The translations under genes and the position numbers were made by a program. A model generated the notes under the pieces. The model did not search any database. It was given only the letters and a program-made list of their open reading frames with translations, and was not told the origin of the DNA. From an uncultured Phascolarctobacterium sp. (GTDB lineage: Bacteria; Bacillota; Negativicutes; Acidaminococcales; Acidaminococcaceae), in the NCBI GenBank assembly GCA_947630795.1, contig CANRJC010000004.1, positions 1 through 64,000 of the forward strand: a stretch of DNA of 64,000 nucleotides. Reading direction: 5' to 3'. Below are positions 55,613 through 63,987 of the stretch, one piece after another; position 1 is the stretch's first letter, and every line of letters begins with the position of its first letter.

Positions 55613-56485
55613 CTACTCGAATAATTCCCGCAAAGGGTTGATGTCCAGCCCCTTGGTCTGTAAAAAACCTGCCAGATAGGCCCGCTGCAATCTTTTTTTG
55701 AAACCTTCCAAACCCTCGCCGTCGTCGCGGATGACTACCCTATACAATTCCAAGGGAGCTTCCTCGTAACTTGCTTTGGTGTTCACGCCTAAATGCCCGG
55801 TGACGGCCCGAGAGAAGCCCCAGCGATGGACGACCTTGAGCACTTCTTCGTTATAGCTGCCGTTGGGATAAGAAAGGCTGCGGACCAAATAGCCGTCGAA
55901 TCTTTTCTTCAGCCAGTAGCGGGAGGTGGCCGTCTCCCAGGTCAAATATTTCGCCTCTATCTTTGCTAAGGGATCGTGGCTGTAAGTGTGAGTGCCCAAC
56001 TCCATACCGGCGGCCAATAAAGCCTTGATCTCTTCGTCATTCATGTGGATGGGATCGCCGATGCATTTATTGACGACGAAGAAGGTGGCTTTGGCCCCGT
56101 ATTTTTGCAAAAGGGGCAGCACCACGCTGTAATTGTTTTTGTAGCCGTCGTCGAAACTGAGAGCGGCGCACTTTTTTACATCGTCCCCTTCTTCCAAACG
56201 GTGACACAGCTCGGCCACGGTGAGCAGCTGCCAGCCTTCTTCTTGCAAATAACGCAGCTGTTCTTCGAAAAGATCTGCCGGAAGCAGCAGCGACTTGGGC
56301 CAGGGCTTGCCCTTATAGGGCGGCTCTTCTCCCACGCCGTGATACAGCAAAATAGGGGCGGCGGTAGGACAGAAGGCAGCATACTCCGCTTCCCAGCGCT
56401 CTTTGTTCATCAAATAACTCAGACCGGCGGCCGCGGCATTGGCGATGACGAGGACCAAGAGAGCCTTACAAACTTTTTTCCACAC
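55613..56485 (-). CDS. Membrane-anchored polysaccharide deacetylase (NodB domain)
   Basis: A 290-residue carbohydrate esterase family 4 protein. N-terminal anchor or signal (about 6-25), then PILLYHGVG, ALSFDDGYKNNY (Asp-Asp of the metal site) and LGTHTYSHDPL (two His). Acts on peptidoglycan or a surface glycan outside the membrane. The start is GTG at 56485 with AAGGAG 7 nt before it, overlapping the whiA stop by 20 nt. An unusual addition to the rapZ-yvcK-whiA cluster. Confidence 0.9.
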   Translation of the reverse strand: MWKKVCKALLVLVIANAAAAGLSYLMNKERWEAEYAAFCPTAAPILLYHGVGEEPPYKGKPWPKSLLLPADLFEEQLRYLQEEGWQLLTVAELCHRLEEGDDVKKCAALSFDDGYKNNYSVVLPLLQKYGAKATFFVVNKCIGDPIHMNDEEIKALLAAGMELGTHTYSHDPLAKIEAKYLTWETATSRYWLKKRFDGYLVRSLSYPNGSYNEEVLKVVHRWGFSRAVTGHLGVNTKASYEEAPLELYRVVIRDDGEGLEGFKKRLQRAYLAGFLQTKGLDINPLRELFE

Positions 56486-57416
56486 GGTCTCTCTCCTTCA
56501 GGCCCAGGCTCAAGGCCAAAGCCTCCAATTTTTTGAAACGGTGATTGAGCCCCGACTTCCCCAAGCCGCCGCTGTATTCTACCAGCTCCGCCAAAGACAG
56601 GTCGGTGTGCTGCAGCCGCAGCTTGGCCACGAAGAGCAAAGGCTCGGGCAATTCTTCCAAGCCTATCTTCTCGCGAAGAAAATCGATGCATTCTATCTGC
56701 CTCATGCTGGAGCGCACCACTTTGTTGAGGTTGGCGGTCTCGCAGTTCACCGCCCTGTTCACGTTATTGCGCAATTCTTTCAGCACCCGGGCGCTTTCGA
56801 AGGTCAAAAGAGAAGCGTGGGCGCCGCTGAGATTGAGAAAGCGGGCGATGCTCTCGCCGTCTTTCAAATATACTATGTAGTCTCTCTTTCTCTCTGTGGT
56901 TTTCGCTTTCATGGAAAAGCGGGCCATGAGCTTGCTGACCGAGCGGGCCGCTTCTTTGTCGCTTAATGCGATCTCCAAATGATAATCGCCCGAAGGTTTG
57001 GAGATGCTGCCGCCCCCGAGGAAGAGGCCCCGCAAATAGCACCTTCGACCCAGAGCCGTGGCCAAAAGAGGATTGTCGGCGTCAGAAAGACCAAGGCCCA
57101 ATTCATTTAAAGCTTTCACCGTGGCGGGGCCCGGCTCGACCTGCACCTGATAGCGATTATTTTTGTGTAAGCGGCGGCTGCGGGTGATGATCACCTTGGC
57201 CGGCAATTTGTAGTCGGCTCTTAATAGCTGCCACACTCTGCGGGCCGAGGCTGCGTTCTCCGTCACGTAGGCCACGACCTGCTCTCCTTCAAGAGCAGGA
57301 CCGAGCGTTAGAGTGCCTCCGCTTCTTAAAAGTCCCAATAATTCTGCTTGAGCCCTGGGCCCTGCAACGATGGGCAGGCGGGCCAATTCGTTTTTTACAT
57401 CGTGAGAAAAAGACAA
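56466..57416 (-). CDS. whiA: DNA-binding protein WhiA
   Basis: A 316-residue protein with an N-terminal LAGLIDADG-type homing-endonuclease fold (about 1-220: RRCYLRGLFLGGGSISKPSG, YHLEIALSDKE) and a C-terminal helix-turn-helix (about 225-300; LSLAELVEYSGGLGKSGLNH). WhiA influences division and chromosome segregation. The start is TTG at 57416, with GGGAGG 7 nt upstream; no nearby ATG fits. Confidence 0.95.
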   Translation of the reverse strand: MSFSHDVKNELARLPIVAGPRAQAELLGLLRSGGTLTLGPALEGEQVVAYVTENAASARRVWQLLRADYKLPAKVIITRSRRLHKNNRYQVQVEPGPATVKALNELGLGLSDADNPLLATALGRRCYLRGLFLGGGSISKPSGDYHLEIALSDKEAARSVSKLMARFSMKAKTTERKRDYIVYLKDGESIARFLNLSGAHASLLTFESARVLKELRNNVNRAVNCETANLNKVVRSSMRQIECIDFLREKIGLEELPEPLLFVAKLRLQHTDLSLAELVEYSGGLGKSGLNHRFKKLEALALSLGLKERDRVEKSL

Positions 57417-57456
57417 AGCCTCGCCTCCCTTCGAATTTTTCGAAAACGACAGCGGT

Positions 57457-58362
57457 CTAGCTCACCCTGTTGATGAGATGGCCGATCTTTTCCACATAAC
57501 AATCCACCACATCTCCCGCTCGCAAAAAACGGGGCGGGTCGAAGCCCATGCCCACGCCGGCGGGAGTGCCGGTAGCGATAACGGTGCCCGCCTGCAAAGT
57601 GAGCCCCGCAGAAAGTTCGGCGATAGCCCCGGCCACCGTCTGCAGCATAAACTTCGTGTTGCTGTGCTGCCGTACCTCCCCGTTCACGTAACTTTCGATA
57701 GTCAAAGCTTGAGGGTCGCCGATCTCATCGGCGGTGACGATGCAGGGACCCATGGGCGTGAAGCCGTCCAAACTTTTGCCCAGATACCACTGTTTGTGAC
57801 GCGTCTGAAGATTGCGGGCGCTCACGTCGTTGAGGATCGTATAACCGAAAACGTAGTCCAAAGCTTCTGCCTCGCTCACACCGTAGCAATCTCGTCCCAA
57901 AATGACGGCCAATTCACATTCGTAGTCTAAACTGTCCACCAAAGGGGCGTGGCTCGCTATAAAAGCTCCCGGTGCCACTGCTTCGTTCACTCGCTTGGAA
58001 AAATAAATGGTGGCGGGCCGTTGACCGCCGAAGTCGGCGCTGCTGAATTTGTCCGCCTCCTCGGCGTGCTCCTCGTAATTGATGCCGAGACAGATAACAT
58101 CTTGCCTCGGCCGAGGAAGAGGCGCCGAAAGAGCAAGCTCGTTCAATTCGCCAGCTGCGGCGGTCAGCACATCTTCCGATCTGCTCATGGCTTCCAACGG
58201 GCCTCGCAAAACGGACCAGCGGCGGATGATTTCTTCCATATCTTTCACTGCCAAAGCCGGGGCGAGAGCCGCCAATTTTTTCAGACGATAAGCTCTCCCG
58301 CCTTCACGAAAAGCCACCAACACTTCTTCTTTCTCATTTATGAGAGCGGTATAAAAACGCAT
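57457..58362 (-). CDS. Fumarylacetoacetate hydrolase family protein
   Basis: A 301-residue FAH-superfamily enzyme (C-terminal catalytic domain about 85-300). Metal ligands: CLGINYEEHAEE, DYECELAVILGRD (two Glu) and the Asp/Asn in FGYTILNDVSARN; TVIATGTPAGVG is the family signature. Such enzymes hydrolyse acylpyruvates, decarboxylate oxaloacetate or act on related keto acids; the exact substrate is not predictable. It sits between yvcK and whiA, where no such gene usually occurs. The start has GGAGG. Confidence 0.9.
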   Translation of the reverse strand: MRFYTALINEKEEVLVAFREGGRAYRLKKLAALAPALAVKDMEEIIRRWSVLRGPLEAMSRSEDVLTAAAGELNELALSAPLPRPRQDVICLGINYEEHAEEADKFSSADFGGQRPATIYFSKRVNEAVAPGAFIASHAPLVDSLDYECELAVILGRDCYGVSEAEALDYVFGYTILNDVSARNLQTRHKQWYLGKSLDGFTPMGPCIVTADEIGDPQALTIESYVNGEVRQHSNTKFMLQTVAGAIAELSAGLTLQAGTVIATGTPAGVGMGFDPPRFLRAGDVVDCYVEKIGHLINRVS

Positions 58363-58387
58363 CTTTTTTCCTCCGTCGATCCAAAGC

Positions 58388-59755
58388 TCAGCTTGCTTTA
58401 TTTTTGTTCATACGATCGAGGCCTTGCTTCATAAAGAAATAATCGAAGAACTGCACGCCTCGGCCGAAAAGCCTGAGCCGATAGATGAGAGCGATCAAAG
58501 TACGGGCCAGCTTGCGGGGATCGTGGCGCACCAGATCGTTTTTGCTGATAAGATGGGCCGGCACCACAGTGATGCCCAAATTGCGGATCTTGTTCACATC
58601 GGGAGTGACGGGCATAGAGCCCTCTTCCTGATAAAGTTTCAATTTTTCGTAGGGGATCTCCTGATCGTTCACCACTGCATAATCTAAAAATTGCCGGCCC
58701 ACGCAGTCCAACAGAGCCCGCACGTGCTGATAAGCGCCGAAACCGTCGGTCTCGCCGGGCTGAGTCATCACGTTGCAGATATAGATCTTCACCGCTTTGG
58801 AAGCGATGACGGCACGGCGTATGCCTTCCACCGCCAAATTGGGCATGACGCTGGTGTAGAGACTGCCCGGCCCCAAGATCAGCACATCGGCTTTCATGAT
58901 GGCTTCCACCGCCGCTCCCGCCGCCGGCGCATCTTCCGGCACGATGCCTATCTTGCGGATGCGTTTATTGGCGTGAGATATCTCGCTCTCGCCGGTGACG
59001 ACGGTGCCGTCAGTCATTTGAGCCTGCAGTTGGATGTCGGCCAAAGTGGAGGGCACCACTCGGCCCCGCACTTTCAAAATTTGACTGGTGGCGTTGAGCC
59101 CCGCCTCCATGCCCCCTTCTGCTTCCGCCATGGCGGCGATGAAAAGATTGCCAAAGCAATGCCCGGCCAAGGGAGATTCGCCGGTGAAACGATATTGCAT
59201 CAAACGCTCCATCAAAGGCTCTCTGTCGGCCAGAGCTGTGAGACAGTTGCGCAGATCCCCCGGCGGGATGATGCCCAATTCTTTGCGCAGCCGGCCGGAT
59301 GAGCCGCCGTCGTCACCGGTGGTGACCACGGCCGTGCAATTGTTGGTGATGTACTTCATCCCCCGCAGCAAAGTGGAGAGCCCAGTCCCTCCCCCCAGCA
59401 CCGTGATGGCAGGGCCGTGAGTGAGCTTGCGTTGGATGAAGATGTTCTCCATCAAAGAGCCGTTCTTATCGGGGATGAGGGCATTGACCACAGAAAAGAT
59501 GAGGCGGCGAGTGCCGTAGACCATAAGAGCAAAGCCACCCAGCAAGAGAGCCAAGCCCACCGCCATCAAGAGGCGGTTGGAATAGCGGCCGGTGGTGAAG
59601 TACTCCATTTGAAAGAGCAACTCCTCTGCCTTGCCCATGATCTGATAATTGAAGAAGAAAGCGAGGCCCAAGGCCGCCAGCAACACTCCCAACGCAAAGA
59701 GCAGCAGCCAGCGTTTGATATTGATGCCCGGACAGAACCAGCTGATCCAACCCAT
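58388..59755 (-). CDS. yvcK: YvcK/GlmR family protein with an N-terminal membrane anchor
   Basis: A CofD-like protein (455 residues) that in Bacillus supports gluconeogenic growth and wall synthesis by stimulating GlmS. The core has VLGGGTGLSTLLRGMK (about 119-135), TTGDDGGSSGRLRKE and PPGDLRNCL. It is about 110 residues longer than the Bacillus protein at the N-terminus, where two membrane helices lie (about 15-36 and 61-80), tethering it to the membrane. Confidence 0.93.
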   Translation of the reverse strand: MGWISWFCPGINIKRWLLLFALGVLLAALGLAFFFNYQIMGKAEELLFQMEYFTTGRYSNRLLMAVGLALLLGGFALMVYGTRRLIFSVVNALIPDKNGSLMENIFIQRKLTHGPAITVLGGGTGLSTLLRGMKYITNNCTAVVTTGDDGGSSGRLRKELGIIPPGDLRNCLTALADREPLMERLMQYRFTGESPLAGHCFGNLFIAAMAEAEGGMEAGLNATSQILKVRGRVVPSTLADIQLQAQMTDGTVVTGESEISHANKRIRKIGIVPEDAPAAGAAVEAIMKADVLILGPGSLYTSVMPNLAVEGIRRAVIASKAVKIYICNVMTQPGETDGFGAYQHVRALLDCVGRQFLDYAVVNDQEIPYEKLKLYQEEGSMPVTPDVNKIRNLGITVVPAHLISKNDLVRHDPRKLARTLIALIYRLRLFGRGVQFFDYFFMKQGLDRMNKNKAS

Positions 59756-59770
59756 GTCCCGTCTCCCCCC

Positions 59771-60640
59771 TTATTGACCGGACAAAGGGTCTGCCAGTTC
59801 CCTGTGAGTGAGTTCCACCTGGTAGCCCTGAGTGTGGAGATATTCGGCGATCTTGTTGGCGATAAAAACGCTGCGGTGCTGGCCGCCGGTGCAGCCCACG
59901 CTGATCACCAACTGGCTCTTGCCTTCGACGAGATACTGCGGCAACAGAAAGTCCAGCAGCTGCACTTCCAACTTCAAATATTGAAAAGTTTGAGGATAAC
60001 GGCAGATGAAGTCCTGCACTTCTTTATGATTGCCGGTCAAAAAGCGCAGCTTCTCTTCGTAAAAAGGATTGGGCAAAAAACGCACGTCCAGCACCAGATC
60101 GCTGTCTAACGGCAGGCCGTACTTGTAGCCGAAAGAACGCACCACGATGCCCATCCGTTTTTGACGGCTCCCGCCGGCGTAAAGTTCCAGCAATTTTTCT
60201 TTCAGCTGGGCAGTGCTGAGACCGGTGGTGTCGATCACCGTGTCGGCCTTGGCCTTCACCGGCGCCAACATTTTTCTTTCGCTGGCGATGTTGGCCAAAA
60301 GAGTCTGCCCCGAGCCCAAAGGATGGCGGCGGCGGGTCTCTTTGTAGCGCCGCACCAAAGTTTCGTCCGACGCATCCAAAAAGAGGAGCTCGTATTTTTG
60401 CCCGGAAGCGGCCATCTCCTCCAGCACCTGCAAAAGTTTGTCGAAGAAATCGGCGTCCCTGATGTCCACCACCAACGCCGCCTTATCGGTGGAAGTTTGG
60501 CGATAAAGCTCCACCACTTTGGGGATCAGGGGAGCAGGCAGATTGTCTATGCAAAAATAATTCAGATCTTCCAGCGTGCGCACCGTTTGGCTCTTGCCTG
60601 CGCCGGACATGCCCGTGATTATCAAAAAATGGGATTGCAT
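59771..60640 (-). CDS. rapZ: RNase adapter RapZ (YvcJ)
   Basis: A 289-residue P-loop protein. ITGMSGAGKSQTVRTLED (Walker A, Lys16), FCIDNLPAPLIPKV, and the C-terminal ISVGCTGGQHRSVF phosphosugar-binding motif. RapZ controls GlmS levels in enterobacteria; in Firmicutes YvcJ affects competence. First gene of the rapZ-yvcK cluster, 15 bp before yvcK. Confidence 0.95.
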   Translation of the reverse strand: MQSHFLIITGMSGAGKSQTVRTLEDLNYFCIDNLPAPLIPKVVELYRQTSTDKAALVVDIRDADFFDKLLQVLEEMAASGQKYELLFLDASDETLVRRYKETRRRHPLGSGQTLLANIASERKMLAPVKAKADTVIDTTGLSTAQLKEKLLELYAGGSRQKRMGIVVRSFGYKYGLPLDSDLVLDVRFLPNPFYEEKLRFLTGNHKEVQDFICRYPQTFQYLKLEVQLLDFLLPQYLVEGKSQLVISVGCTGGQHRSVFIANKIAEYLHTQGYQVELTHRELADPLSGQ

Positions 60641-60683
60641 CTCATCACCCCTCTGTTCGCTTCGCGGCCGGGCCGCTGCTTTT

Positions 60684-60712
60684 ATTATACACTACCTGCG
60701 CCCGATTCTAAA
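60684..60712 (-). promoter_or_regulatory. rapZ-yvcK operon promoter
   Basis: TTTAGA (60707-60712) and TATAAT (60684-60689), 17 bp apart on the minus strand. Confidence 0.65.
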
Positions 60713-60794
60713 GCCCCCGCCCCCCGTTGCGGCAAAAAGGCAAATTTTTTTCGGCAGAGAGCCGAAGCAGCGTTGCTTTTTTCAAAAAGACCCG

Positions 60795-61033
60795 ATTTTT
60801 TCGACAGGTCGATGAGCGCCGTCGACTTTTTTAAAAAAGTGCGGCTTTTTCATCATGAAGTTTTTTCAACTCAGCTCGTTTTTTTCGACAGGTCGATGAG
60901 CGCCGTAGACTTTTTCAAAACAGCTCGGCTTTTTCATCACGGAGTTTTTGCAGCTCGTCTCATTTTTTTCGACAGGAGGCTGAGCAGCGTCGACTTTTAC
61001 AAAAAAGCGGTGCTTTTTACGGCCCGCTCTTTT
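60795..61033. repeat. Three tandem 84-bp repeats plus a decayed fourth
   Basis: The element T(5-7)CGACAGGTCGATGAG starts units at about 60,795, 60,879 and 60,963; the CGACAG words fall at 60,802, 60,886 and 60,970, an exact 84-bp period. Each unit continues GCGCCGT-GACTTTTT and a GGCTTTTTCATCA-like segment. Units 1 and 2 are near-identical; unit 3 has GGAGGCTGAGCAGC. CGGACAG at 61,034 begins a fourth, shorter, degenerate unit. Several arms are self-complementary (GTCGA, AAAAAGTC). Confidence 0.8.
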
Positions 61034-61082
61034 CGGACAGAGGGCGGCGTGGCGGCTCTTAAAAAGATCCGAAAATTTTTTC

Positions 61083-61111
61083 TTGACAAGGCCTCGCATT
61101 CAGTGTACAAT
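61083..61111 (+). promoter_or_regulatory. metNIQ operon promoter
   Basis: Consensus TTGACA (61083-61088) and TACAAT (61106-61111), 17 bp apart, about 25 bp before the riboswitch. Confidence 0.85.
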
Positions 61112-61133
61112 GGGCTACATCAGTTTTATAGAA

Positions 61134-61231
61134 CTTCATCCAGAGTAGCTGAGGGACTGGCCCTATGAAGCTACGGCAACCACGCTGCGGCGTAAGGTGC
61201 CAATTCCAACGGCTACGGTCGGCAGATGAAG
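61134..61231 (+). ncRNA. SAM-I (S-box) riboswitch
   Basis: The S-box core is plain: CTTCATC (61134-61140) pairs with GATGAAG (61225-61231) as P1; CAGAGTAGCTGAGGGACTGG, GATGAAGC-like TATGAAGCTACGGCAACC, and GGTGCCAATTCC all sit in order. SAM binding stabilises P1 and favours the downstream terminator, turning the methionine transporter off. Confidence 0.95.
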
Positions 61232-61254
61232 GACTTCTTCCGAGGAAGACCTCT

Positions 61255-61290
61255 GTACCATGACCATAGTCTCATGGTACTTTTCTTTTA
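61255..61290 (+). terminator. Riboswitch-controlled terminator
   Basis: A perfect 9-bp stem (GTACCATGA / TCATGGTAC), 8-nt loop, followed by TTTTCTTTTA, between the SAM-I aptamer and metN. It is the expression platform of the riboswitch. Confidence 0.9.
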
Positions 61291-61318
61291 TCTCTGTGCG
61301 ATTCGAGAAGGGACAAAA

Positions 61319-62356
61319 ATGATCGACTTAGTGAACGTCGCCAAAACTTATTACAGCAAGGCAGGAGACATCAAGGCTCTGCAGCCTACCGATCTCCACA
61401 TAAGATCAGGCGAGATCTTCGGCATCATCGGCCTTTCCGGGGCGGGCAAAAGCACCTTGGTTCGCTGCATCAACATGCTGGAGCGGCCCAGCAGCGGTCA
61501 GGTTTTTGTCGACGGGCAGGAACTGACTAAGATGAGCGAAAAAGAGCTGCGCAAAGTGCGCCGCAGCATCGGCATGATCTTTCAGCATTTCAACCTGCTG
61601 GCCAGCCGCACCGTCTACGATAACATCGCCTTTCCTCTGGAGATCCAGGGGCTGAGCAAAAGCGAGATCGCCAAAAAAGTGCAGCCGCTTTTGGAACTGG
61701 TGCAGTTGGAAGACAGGGCCGATTATTATCCCAGTCAATTGAGCGGCGGCCAAAAGCAAAGAGTGGGCATAGCCAGGGCCTTGGCCTCCGATCCCAAAGT
61801 GTTGCTGTGCGACGAAGCCACCAGCGCGCTGGACCCGCAAACTACGAAATCAATCTTGGACCTTTTGCAGAACATCAATAAAAAGCTGGGGCTCACCATC
61901 GTCCTCATCACTCATCAAATGGAAGTGGTGAAAGCCATTTGCGACCGGGTGGCCGTCATCGAGAACGGCGTCATCGTAGAACAGGGCAGCATGGTGGAAG
62001 TTTTCACCCAGCCCCAACACCCCACCACCAAAGAATTCACCAAAAGCGTCATCAACGCCGAGCTGCCCGAGATCATCAAAAAGATGGCTCTCTCCGATAC
62101 TTATGAAGAAGGCAGCAAACTCATCGTCCGCCTCACCTTCTTGGGCGATTCCGCCGGCGAGCCCATCGTGTCCGGTATGGTGAAGCGTTTCGATGTGGAA
62201 GTCAGCATCATTTACGGCAACATCGACCAGTTGAAGGATACTCCCTTCGGCATCCTCATCGTAGAAGTTGCCGGTGAGAAAAACAACATCGCCGCTGCGT
62301 TGGATTATCTCCACGCCCGCGAGTTGAAAACGGAGGTGATCGGTTATGAGCTCTGA
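61319..62356 (+). CDS. metN: Methionine ABC transporter ATPase MetN
   Basis: A 345-residue ATP-binding subunit of the D/L-methionine importer. Walker A GLSGAGKST (Lys44), signature QLSGGQKQRVGIARA, Walker B CDEATSALD, and the C-terminal NIL domain (about 265-345) that senses methionine. The frame is open 31 codons upstream, but that would lie inside the riboswitch; AAGGGA precedes the ATG at 61319. It overlaps metI by 11 nt. Confidence 0.96.
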   Translation: MIDLVNVAKTYYSKAGDIKALQPTDLHIRSGEIFGIIGLSGAGKSTLVRCINMLERPSSGQVFVDGQELTKMSEKELRKVRRSIGMIFQHFNLLASRTVYDNIAFPLEIQGLSKSEIAKKVQPLLELVQLEDRADYYPSQLSGGQKQRVGIARALASDPKVLLCDEATSALDPQTTKSILDLLQNINKKLGLTIVLITHQMEVVKAICDRVAVIENGVIVEQGSMVEVFTQPQHPTTKEFTKSVINAELPEIIKKMALSDTYEEGSKLIVRLTFLGDSAGEPIVSGMVKRFDVEVSIIYGNIDQLKDTPFGILIVEVAGEKNNIAAALDYLHARELKTEVIGYEL

Positions 62357-63005
62357 GATGATAGACCTATTGCTGAAATCATTCTGGGAGACCTGCTATA
62401 TGGTGGGCGCCTCCACTCTGCTGGCTACTCTCATCGGGCTGCCTTTGGGCGTGATCCTTACGGTGACCCGCCGGGATCATATTCTTCCTAACCAGCCTCT
62501 GAACACGGTGTTGGGCGCTGTGGTCAACGCCACTCGCTCCACTCCCTTCATTATTTTGATGGTAGCCATCATCCCTCTCACCCGCTTCATCGTGGGTTCG
62601 TCCATCGGCACCACCGCGGCCATCGTGCCTCTCACCATTTCAGCCGCTCCTTTCATCGCCCGCATCATCGAATCCAGTTTGTTGGAGATCAGCCCCGGCG
62701 TGATCGAAGCAGCGGAGGCCATGGGAGCCAGCCCCATGCAGATCATCACCAAGGTGCTGATCCCCGAGGCTCGGCACTCCATCGTCTTAGGCGTGACTCT
62801 GGCCATCATCAGCCTCATCGGTTATTCTGCCATGGCCGGCACTTTGGGCGGCGGCGGCTTGGGCGACTTGGCCATCCGTTACGGCTATCAGCGTTTTCAA
62901 ATGGATGTTATGGTGGCCACCGTGGTCGTGCTCATCTTCATGGTGCAGGCCATGCAGTCTTTGGGCGATTGGCTGAGCAAAAAACTGAACAAAAACAAAT
63001 TGTGA
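62346..63005 (+). CDS. metI: Methionine ABC transporter permease MetI
   Basis: A 219-residue permease with five membrane helices (about 18-42, 55-80, 85-110, 150-175, 187-208). The EAA coupling motif region is EAAEAMGASPMQIITKVLIP. GGAGG precedes its ATG. Partner of MetN and MetQ. Confidence 0.95.
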   Translation: MSSEMIDLLLKSFWETCYMVGASTLLATLIGLPLGVILTVTRRDHILPNQPLNTVLGAVVNATRSTPFIILMVAIIPLTRFIVGSSIGTTAAIVPLTISAAPFIARIIESSLLEISPGVIEAAEAMGASPMQIITKVLIPEARHSIVLGVTLAIISLIGYSAMAGTLGGGGLGDLAIRYGYQRFQMDVMVATVVVLIFMVQAMQSLGDWLSKKLNKNKL

Positions 63006-63093
63006 TCGATCACTGCGCAGAGCTGAGCGCGATCCGTTCTGATTCGTTTTCAAAGAGAACCTATTTTCATATCATTTATCGGAGGTAAGAAAA

Positions 63094-63921
63094 ATGAAAA
63101 AATTAGCGAAACTTTTGACCATAACCGCCCTCGGTGCCTGCCTGCTTTTGGCAGCCGGCTGCGGCGGCGATAAAAAAGACGAGAAAAAGGCCGACACCAA
63201 AGCACCGGTGAAGATCGGCGTCACTGCCGGCCCTCATGCCGAGATCATGGACAATGTGAAAAAGCTGGCCGCCAAGGAAGGCCTGCAAGTGGAAGTGGTG
63301 GAGTTCCCCGACTTCGTCACTCCCAACGTTGCTCTCGCTCAGGGCGATCTCTTCGCCAACAGCATGCAGCACGCTCCCTATCTGGCCGCCACTTTGAAGA
63401 AAGAGCCCAAGTTCCAATTGGTGGAAGTTTTCAAGACCGTCTCTTTCCCCATGGCCGTCTACTCCGCTAAATTCAAAAAAGGCGACTCCATCCCCGACGG
63501 CGCCCTCATCGGCATACCCAACGATCCTTCCAACGGCGCCCGGGCACTGATGGTCCTCCACGACAAAGGCTTTTTGAAGATCAAAGACCCGAAAGACGTT
63601 ACCTCCAGCGTAGCCAGCATCGTGGATAATCCTCACAAGTATCGCATCCAGGAGATCGATGCCGCCAGCCTGCCCAAAGCTCTGCCGGATGTGGATCTTG
63701 GCGTCATCAACGTCAACTACGCTCTCGTGGCCAAAATGGATCCTGCCAGAGATGCTCTCTATATCGAAGACCCCAACAATCCCTTCGTCTGCATCTTCGT
63801 CACCACCAAGGCCAACGAAAAAGATCCCCGCATCGCCACTTTGCAGAAAGTTTATCAGTCTGCCGAAAATAAAAAGTTCATCGCCGATCACTTCAAAGGC
63901 ACCATCACCTGCGGCTTCTGA
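63094..63921 (+). CDS. metQ: Methionine-binding lipoprotein MetQ
   Basis: A 275-residue solute-binding lipoprotein of the NlpA family. A signal peptide with the lipobox LLAAGC (Cys23 lipidated) precedes a Lys/Asp linker and KIGVTAGPHAEIMDNVKKLA; FPDFVTPNVALAQGDLFAN and NVNYALVAKM are the family motifs. AGGAGG-like GGAGGTAAG before its ATG. Delivers methionine to MetNI. Confidence 0.95.
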   Translation: MKKLAKLLTITALGACLLLAAGCGGDKKDEKKADTKAPVKIGVTAGPHAEIMDNVKKLAAKEGLQVEVVEFPDFVTPNVALAQGDLFANSMQHAPYLAATLKKEPKFQLVEVFKTVSFPMAVYSAKFKKGDSIPDGALIGIPNDPSNGARALMVLHDKGFLKIKDPKDVTSSVASIVDNPHKYRIQEIDAASLPKALPDVDLGVINVNYALVAKMDPARDALYIEDPNNPFVCIFVTTKANEKDPRIATLQKVYQSAENKKFIADHFKGTITCGF

Positions 63922-63956
63922 GCTTCTTTCGGCGTTTGCGTCGGCTCTGCATGAAA

Positions 63957-63987
63957 AAAGGACTGTCCGAGATCGGGCAGTCCTTTT
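63957..63987 (+). terminator. Terminator of metNIQ
   Basis: A 10-bp stem (AAAAGGACTG / CAGTCCTTTT) with a TCCGAGATCGGG inner region, followed by CTTTATG. Confidence 0.85.

Noticed and set aside
60795-61033. CRISPR array
   Set aside because: The repeated unit is continuous with no unique spacers between copies, and there are no cas genes.
60866-61099. Minus-strand frame reading through the repeats (77 codons)
   Set aside because: It is broken by a stop in the first unit and has no ribosome binding site; repeat-derived.
60161-61168. A 335-codon plus-strand frame running from rapZ antisense through the 84-bp repeats
   Set aside because: It lacks a ribosome binding site, is half antisense to rapZ and ends inside the SAM riboswitch. 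The in-frame repeat period (84 = 3 x 28) keeps it open by arithmetic; I report only the repeat.
61226-61318. Longer metN starting inside the leader
   Set aside because: It would begin within the P1 helix and cross the riboswitch terminator; the ATG at 61319 has a proper ribosome binding site and gives the normal protein length.
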